From: Lotus japonicus | Lineage: Eukaryota; Streptophyta; Magnoliopsida; Fabales; Fabaceae | Reading direction: 5' to 3' | DNA: 64,000 bases | Assembly (NCBI RefSeq): GCF_012489685.1 | Contig: NC_080043.1 | Location: forward strand, 40,749,127 to 40,813,126 | Part shown: positions 57,975-64,000 of the stretch, piece by piece | Layout: the number at the start of each line of letters is the position of its first letter | Position numbering within the stretch: the stretch's first letter is position 1 | Made by a program: the position numbers and the translations under genes | The notes under the pieces: generated by a model | What the model was told of the DNA's origin: nothing | Database searches by the model: none | What the model saw: only the letters and a program-made list of their open reading frames with translations

Positions 57975-60479
57975 ATGAAAACGAAGGGAGCCCCCGTCCG
58001 ACGAAGCGTGCGTAAGAGACGACACCCAGAGATCGAATGCAACTCTGTTAATTCTCCGGATATGGCGAACCCATCTTTGATACTTCTTTCTTCCAGGTTA
58101 GAGTTTCTTGTTCATCTTCTATTTCAAGTCATGGTGTAATTTGGGATTTTAACTTTGTCGTGATTGTTTGATGTTTTAATTTTGGGATGAAATTTTTTAT
58201 TGAAAATTAGGGTTGTAATTTGGGGATGAAAATTGGTGTTGCAATTTGGTGATGAAAAATTGGGGTTGCAATTTTTATGCAAACTGACTAATCCGGCTTG
58301 CTGAATGCAGTAATCAAATATCGCTGGAAGAAGATAAGCAAAAGCAAAAGCCAAAGGATAAGAAAAAAAAGGTTTGTTGTTTGCATAAATCTCTTGCACT
58401 TATGTTGTTCGTTTTATAAATATGATTTTTACTTTCTGAATGTTGTTTTTTTTGATGATTATTTCAGGAAGTAGTGGATGAAAATAAGCTGGATTTGATG
58501 GAGGCAAACTTGAATGCTGTCATGAGGAGTATTGGGTGGTTGACACAAACGGTGATGAAATCCAATTGTATGGCCATCCAACCATCATTCCCATCCCAAT
58601 TCGAACCATCTTCGTCAACCGTTTTTCAAAGCCCTGTTCAACCTGCGACCACTACAATGCCAGCTGAGATTGAAAAAATTATGAATAAGTTGATTCCCCC
58701 TTTCGCTGAATTGCCAACACCAACTCATGAACTGGAAACCCCACTCATGAATTGCCAACGCCAAGTCATGAACTGCAAACCCCAACCTATGAACTTCCAA
58801 CCCCAACCAATGAACTGACAACACCAACTCATGAACTGCCAACACCAACCAATGAACTGCCAACACCAACAAATGAACTGCCAACCCCAATGTGTGATCC
58901 AGATGCTGAAAACCCCAGGTCATTTGTTAGAAAACTGTTTAACCCACCCAAAGTTATGAGTTCTGACCTTGAGCTCTCGTCGATCGAAAATAGTCCAAAG
59001 ATATCAGAACCATTGATGATTCCACCAGTAAGTTGTGCTAATATGAAATAGTTATGAGTTGGTGTATTTAAACAATTTTTTATAATGACTTTCAATGTTA
59101 TTATGTTTTATGTAGTTCCTGTAAAAAATATTCAAAGTAGAACACACCAGTAAACTATGTTATGCAGAGATGGTTGTCACAACATATGTCTTCAAGAAAA
59201 CCAAGAAGGAGGATGCTGCTTGGTAAGCCATTAACTGTTACAACAGGACGGAGAATATGCTGCTATGTTGATTGATACTTGTTTTAATATGGATACAGGA
59301 AGGAGAATATGGTAAAGCCTAACATCCCATTTGCAGACGGTAACCGAGGTGTGCTGCATAGCCTAATGCCAAAACAAAATGTCACTAAGGATGTCATTAA
59401 CTTGCTTGCTTGCATGCTGACTACAAGAGAGAGGTCCTTTGCGCAGAATCCAGGACTTTGGTTTTTTCCAACAAGCATTTCAGTATTGTTCGAAATCCTT
59501 TTTTATTATTATTAAAATGATCTTCATGCTGTTATTAATCCCTTATTTTCCTTTACGTTGTAGCAAGCTGTTTTGTCATGGGTTCCTAATCCTGATTCTA
59601 CAAAAACATTCTACCAAAAACACTTCATGGGGAAAATTGACTTGCTATCAAAGGTAATTCCATGACTTCAGTTCAAATTTTTAGATCTTATTCTACAACT
59701 ACATTTTCTTACTAAATTGCTTGCCCTTTAGATATTCGTACCTGTTAATGACGATAACAAGCACTGGTATCTTTTGGTGGTGGACTTCCACAAAGAGGAA
59801 GTGGTCTATTTGGATAGCTTTCCGGAGCAAAGCAGAATGTCAACCAGGATTAGACACACAAAACTGCTGGTACAATAACTTGTATTATGTCTGTCATCTT
59901 TTTTTAAAAATCTATCATACACTGAATTGTTTAAATTTTTTTGTGTGGTGAATAGTGTATTTATTTAGAGGAGCTTCTGGTTGATGACTCATTTTACACC
60001 TCATCTGATACTCCAAAACCTATTGTCTCTGCATTCAAAGTGGTTGTTCCTGAAGGAGTGGGTGCTCAAGGCAATGATTCGTAAGTTAGATTCTACTTTA
60101 ATTTACGAGTTCATCAAATTCAATTTTTTGTAATTCATCCTTTGACTGCTCTGTCTGCTGCCATATAGAAATGATTCTGGTGTGTGGGTTGCATCTTGAA
60201 TGAACCAAATGGGAGGCAATGGGTACAAGATCAAGGTGAGCCACATTGCAACTTCAGCTATTTCATGTTCAAAAAATGGGTTTTGATGTGCTGTATAATA
60301 ACTAACTTAGTTTTAACCTATTGTAGGTCGATACGTTCACCAAATTGAAGCTAGGTGTGGACCTTGTTTTGCATTCGCAAAACTTGCTTCAAGGACAAAT
60401 GCTAACAAAGACTTTGACTTATTATCAAAGGATAGTTGAAGCTGCCAAGAAGAAGAAAAAAGTGCCTCAAACTTGCTAA
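57975..60479 (+). pseudogene. Ulp1-like (C48) peptidase gene, catalytically dead, ten exons
   Basis: The deduced exons are 57975-58096, 58311-58371, 58468-59027, 59170-59222, 59299-59482, 59564-59653, 59732-59869, 59956-60080, 60169-60235 and 60327-60479. Phases agree throughout. The N-terminus is basic (KTKGAPVRRSVRKRR), then a lysine-rich exon, then an ELPTPTN-type repeat, then the peptidase domain. Ulp1 peptidases remove SUMO-like modifiers using His, Asp, Gln and Cys. His (KHWYLL, 59762-59764), Asp (YLDS, 59813-59815) and the Gln segment are present. The Cys position reads Ser (NDSGVW, 60176-60178) where the family has DCG. A TGA stands at 60197-60199 and a missing base near 58743 shifts exon 3. 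I call it a decayed member of a transposon-associated plant Ulp1 family. Confidence 0.75.
58706..58893 (+). repeat. 21-bp minisatellite encoding a seven-residue repeat
   Basis: About nine units of the pattern CCAACACCAACTCATGAACTG encode ELPTPTN/H repeats within exon 3 of the Ulp1-like gene. One unit near 58743 lacks an A, which causes the frameshift. Confidence 0.8.
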
Positions 60480-60660
60480 AATTGTGATCTTTTTGGACCT
60501 TTAGTATGGTGAATTTGTGTTTTTGCCATGGCTTTTTGCGTTGTAAGGCATGAGTAGCCTAATTTTGATTTTGTAAGGTTTTAATAGCCTAATTTTGAAT
60601 TTTGAAGGCTTTATAGCCCCTTTTCTTTTGAACATTTTTGTTATAGCACTTTATCTTATG

Positions 60661-61188
60661 AACGCTACAGGTGATTTTAAAAGCTTAAGTGCTATCATCC
60701 TTAGTGATGCCATTTAATACTTATCAAAAGCTTGCTCTCGCTGGTACAATAACTTGGGGTTTGTTGTAACAAAATGAGATAAATCACCTAAGTGATTGTA
60801 AATGCGCTTAAGCCATTAAGTAATTTATATCTACAAGTGATTGCCAACTTGTTTCATAAATTTTTTTAAAACTTTTTCGAACACTTGTAGCATTATAAAC
60901 GCTACAGGTGATTTTAAAAGCTTAAGTGCTATCATCCTTAGTGATGCCATTTAATACTTATGAAAAGCTTGCTCTCGCAGGTACAATAACTTGGGGTTTG
61001 TTGTAATAAAATGAGATAAATCACCTAAGTGATTGTAAATGCGCTTAAGCCATTAAGTAATTTATATCTACAAGTGATTGTGATTGCCAACTTGTTTCAT
61101 AAATTTTTTTAAAACTTTTCCGAACACTTGTAGCCTTATAAACGCTACAGGTGATTTTAAAAGCTTAAGTACTATCATCCTTAGTGAT
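60661..61188. repeat. ~240-bp tandem repeat, 2.2 copies
   Basis: AACGCTACAGGTGATTTTAA starts units at 60661, 60898 and 61141 (spacings 237 and 243 bp). The third unit is partial. AT-rich, non-coding, just downstream of the Ulp1-like gene. Confidence 0.85.
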
Positions 61189-61398
61189 TATAGACGCTTA
61201 AGTTGTAAAATGCAAAGTCACATGAGACTACAAATGTGAAAAGTTGTGAAAAACTTAAGTTTACAAATGCAAAGTCACTTGAGACTACAAATGTCAACAA
61301 CTTAAAACAATCCAACCAGTAAACATTACTACAAATGTCAACAACTTAAAACAATCCAACCAATATCATGTTTACTGTTTCGCACAGCCAAATTTAAT

Positions 61399-61732
61399 TC
61401 ACTTAAACAAAATTGATATAATAGCAACAACCAATGAGACAACAACAATAACCAGATACATTTGCTCCCTTTTCTTGTATTCAGCGATCAAAGCTCGTAA
61501 TATTTTACCTACAAATATTTTACAAATATTAAACCTTTACATTTCTTGCATACAATACTATACAATATGAGAAAAAGACAAATTATACCTTCATATGACA
61601 CTTGTAATATCTTCGTCCCTGGTTTTCACTGGACCATGATGTCCTAAGGAGTGGAACAAGTCCACAATTGCAGAGTCTACCATCAGCATACATGTTTCTT
61701 CTTTGTGATGAAGAAAAAGATTGGGATGCCAT
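61399..61732 (-). pseudogene. GRF zinc-finger plus membrane-anchor gene fragment
   Basis: Minus-strand exon 61732-61589 encodes 48 residues with LCNCGLVPLLRTSWSSENQG and RRYYKC, the first half of a GRF-type zinc finger. After a GT..AG-like intron, exon 61508-61399 encodes a short basic helix (ILRALIAEYKKREQ) and a hydrophobic segment (LVIVVVSLVVAIISILF) ending in a stop. This matches plant GRF-finger proteins with a C-terminal membrane segment. The second half of the finger (C-x-FF-x-W) is missing and the joined phases do not match, so the gene is probably an incomplete copy. Confidence 0.5.
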
Positions 61733-62009
61733 CCAATTTTGTCTACAAAATCTACTATTATAAAGTCAATAAATAAAAACTTAATCATAATGATATTGCA
61801 TTGCAATTTTAGCATCCATAAACATGACACCAACAAACAACATCCATAAACAACAACCACAAAGTTCATCATACTCATTCCAAACAACAAAACCACACAC
61901 AAGATCCAAATTGTCAAAAGTTACAAAACCAAAATTAGGCTACTGTTGTAAACTAAACAACAAGGTCCAAACCAAGAACAACATATGGAAGATCAACAAA
62001 ACATTAAAT

Positions 62010-63099
62010 TCAGTTCTGTCCCCTACAAGTAATGGTAACTTTAACCATATTGTTGTAAGTGCTAACAGGACTAAAGTGGACAGTGTCCCTGGGCTTCAAC
62101 TTATTATCCTTAACATATTGATACCATTCCGTTCCAATGTGGCACGGACTATCAATCTGTCCAGGATTCCTTCTCTTCAGCTCACAGCTATAGGTTTTAC
62201 CCTCAGGGGTTTGAAGAATGATGTGCTTCCAGATTGCCCTAATGTGATTCTGAACATACAGTTTAGGCCGGGCTGAAAACAAGAAAATAAACACTGTATT
62301 AAATTCTAAAATAACATTTGCAGCAAATTAACTTGGCAATTTACTTTTAAAAACAACTTGCTCTTTCTAAGGACTTACCAAGGTTTGGCCTGCAGTAGCA
62401 CCTGACTTAGTAATAACCTTATCAAATTCATGAATAACCCTTTCCACACCATCATCCTCTTCACCATCACTTAATTGCATAATTCCATCATCCTCATCAT
62501 CATCACTTAATTGCACCATTCCATCATCCTCTTCACTATCAACAACATCCACAAACTCTCCACCAACATCTTGCAGCCCCTCCTCATCAGCAACATCTTC
62601 CATAGCCTCCTCTTCACCAATCTCAACTGAACTACCATCATCTATTACTATGGGTTGCCTCTGGGAAGAGCCAACACCATAGCTAATTTCATTCAGCATA
62701 CAATCCAATATCCTCACAGTAAACATGTTCCTCCCACCAAAATAGAAATCAGCCAAATGATTTTCTTTCAAACCATACCTTTTCAGAATCTCATTTACAG
62801 ACTCAAATATCAAACCTCCATTGCCCCCACAGAGCAACCTGAATGAGAACTCACCCCCTACAGGATCCCTAATCACAACTTGATTCCCCAAAGCATTTCT
62901 GTGTTGCGCAAAAAAATCATTTGGAACTTGCAAGCTCTCCTAATATTTTTTCCAAAGAAGTAATTAACATTTAAAACCAAAAAAAGTAACCAGCACAAAT
63001 GAAAAATGGAAAAACAGAGCTCTTGACCATTACCATTTTCAGGTCTAACTCAATACTAAAATCAGGGCCTCCCACACCATTGTTTCTGACATTAATCAT
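62010..63099 (-). CDS. B3-domain protein, two B3-like domains, minus strand
   Basis: The deduced exons are 63099-63034 (ATG start, 22 codons), 62939-62379 (187 codons) and 62272-62010. The first domain (QVPNDFFAQHRNALGN, VVIRDPVGGEFSFRL) and the last (LYVQNHIRAIWKHIIL, TPEGKTYSCEL) both fit B3 DNA-binding folds. Between them lies an acidic linker with a repeated DEDDGIMQLSDGE-type unit. REM-type B3 proteins are plant nuclear DNA-binding factors. Exon 2 ends in phase 0, but the B3 frame of exon 3 needs one extra base, so either a G was lost at the CTTGGTAAG donor, a different site is used, or the gene is broken. A likely 5'-UTR exon lies at about 63677-63900 on the same strand. Confidence 0.6.
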
Positions 63100-64000
63100 C
63101 TCTTCAAAAACACTTAAAAATCAGTTCAAATATTCAACACAAAATAATACACATTTCTAATTCAAACCAACTCAACCATACAAAACAATGCAAAAGATTT
63201 GATAACTTGCTCTTTCATTGCAATGCAAACAGTATATATACGGTACCAACATAAATCTTTGCACAAATTTCACACACCAAACTCATTCCAGTGTCTGCAT
63301 GCAACATTATCCATTAAATTCCAGTTAAAGATAACGAAACAGAGCACATGAAGCCCAAGTCTAAAATTACTTTCCGAATACGATGACACATTCAAATTTA
63401 GATTGCACAATAAACGACATGCATATGATCTAAAAGGTCCCTTTCCAAATATACACAGTAGGGGCAACTTCGACGGACTCATTTACATAACAAGTTCTCA
63501 ATCAACAACATAAAGATCATAACTTTTTTGCAAACAACCAAAGGAAAACCATTTCTGAAGGAAAAACCTTGAGAAATCAACGTTCTTTTGCCTAAAACAC
63601 AAAACCATCTAACCAAAAACAAGACTTGATTATCACCGATTTTAACACAACCAAAACAAAAGATGAAGAAACATACCGTATGGCTTCAAAGTCGTGTCTC
63701 GTCTTCCCTCGTCTCCTTCAAAGTCGCGTCTCTGTCGTCGTCCCTCGTCTTCTCCGCCGTCGCCTTCGTCGTCGCTTGTCTCTCTCTCTCAAGCTTCTCT
63801 GAAACGCTTAACTTTGGGAAGAAGGAGAGTGAGGATTTCAAAGAGGTTTGCTTCAGTTTTCAAAGAGAGGGAATGAATGGTCAAGTCAATTCAATTGAAT
63901 AAGTTATTTTTACTGTGGTAATTAATTAACAGAGGGACCTAACAACACATTAATAAACTTTTTTTTATTATTTAACCAGATTTTCAGAAAATCAATTCCT
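63100..64000 (-). other. Upstream region of the B3 gene, probable 5'-UTR exon and promoter
   Basis: On the minus strand about 63900-63677 is GA/CT-rich leader-like sequence followed by ACG/GTATGT, a plausible donor. The open frame seen there on the plus strand (63663-63902) is low-complexity Ser/Val sequence and I take it as the complement of this leader. The remainder is AT-rich. Confidence 0.35.

Noticed and set aside
63663..63902. Plus-strand open frame of 79 codons
   Set aside because: Low-complexity Ser/Val/Leu sequence that is the complement of a GA-rich leader of the minus-strand B3 gene; no coding evidence.

Overview
The window looks like a repeat-rich chromosomal segment of a flowering plant. 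The evidence is plant-type Ty3/gypsy elements (a Tekay/Del-like chromovirus and a Tat-lineage element with an antisense extra gene), a copia-type LTR with plant features, hAT, MULE-like and Tourist-like elements, and spliced genes of plant-expanded families (FAR1/FRS, B3, GRF zinc finger, Ulp1-like). A eudicot, perhaps a legume, is my guess from the look of the LTRs. No single gene proves it.

Layout. (1) 1-22197: one Tekay-like retrotransposon with 4.1 kb LTRs inserted next to the 3' exons of an hAT transposase gene, present twice around a 100-N gap. Bases 1-9700 match 12491-22197 almost perfectly and the differences I saw are short indels, so this is probably an unmerged contig overlap. The second copy has an unbroken 1472-codon gag-pol. 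(2) 22198-36120: decayed repeats: a copia-type LTR, a retroposon-like fragment split by a 4.4 kb minus-strand solo LTR, a Tourist-like MITE, a broken B3 gene, a long-TIR MULE-like element and a 5'-truncated hAT transposase with its 3' terminal repeat. (3) 36121-45694: a minus-strand Tat-lineage element flanked by CATAT duplications. Its gag-pol is dead, but it carries an intact two-exon antisense gene of 619 codons. (4) 46160-49397: a three-exon FAR1/FRS-type MULE-transposase-derived gene that appears intact. (5) 49636-57490: two tRNA-like (SINE-type) boxes followed by about 60 copies of a 125-bp satellite with traces of an 11-monomer higher-order period. (6) 57975-63900: a ten-exon Ulp1-like peptidase gene with its catalytic Cys replaced by Ser plus a stop codon, a GRF zinc-finger/membrane-anchor fragment, and a two-domain B3 gene on the minus strand.

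How the parts relate. Most of the window is mobile DNA. The most unusual points are an open reading frame inside the giant Tekay LTRs that has a recognisable counterpart in a second, diverged solo LTR; the preserved antisense gene of an otherwise dead Tat element; that element's 5' LTR, which lacks its U3 part yet still sits in a perfect target duplication; and the satellite with higher-order structure. Family calls rest on motifs read by eye; no database search was run.
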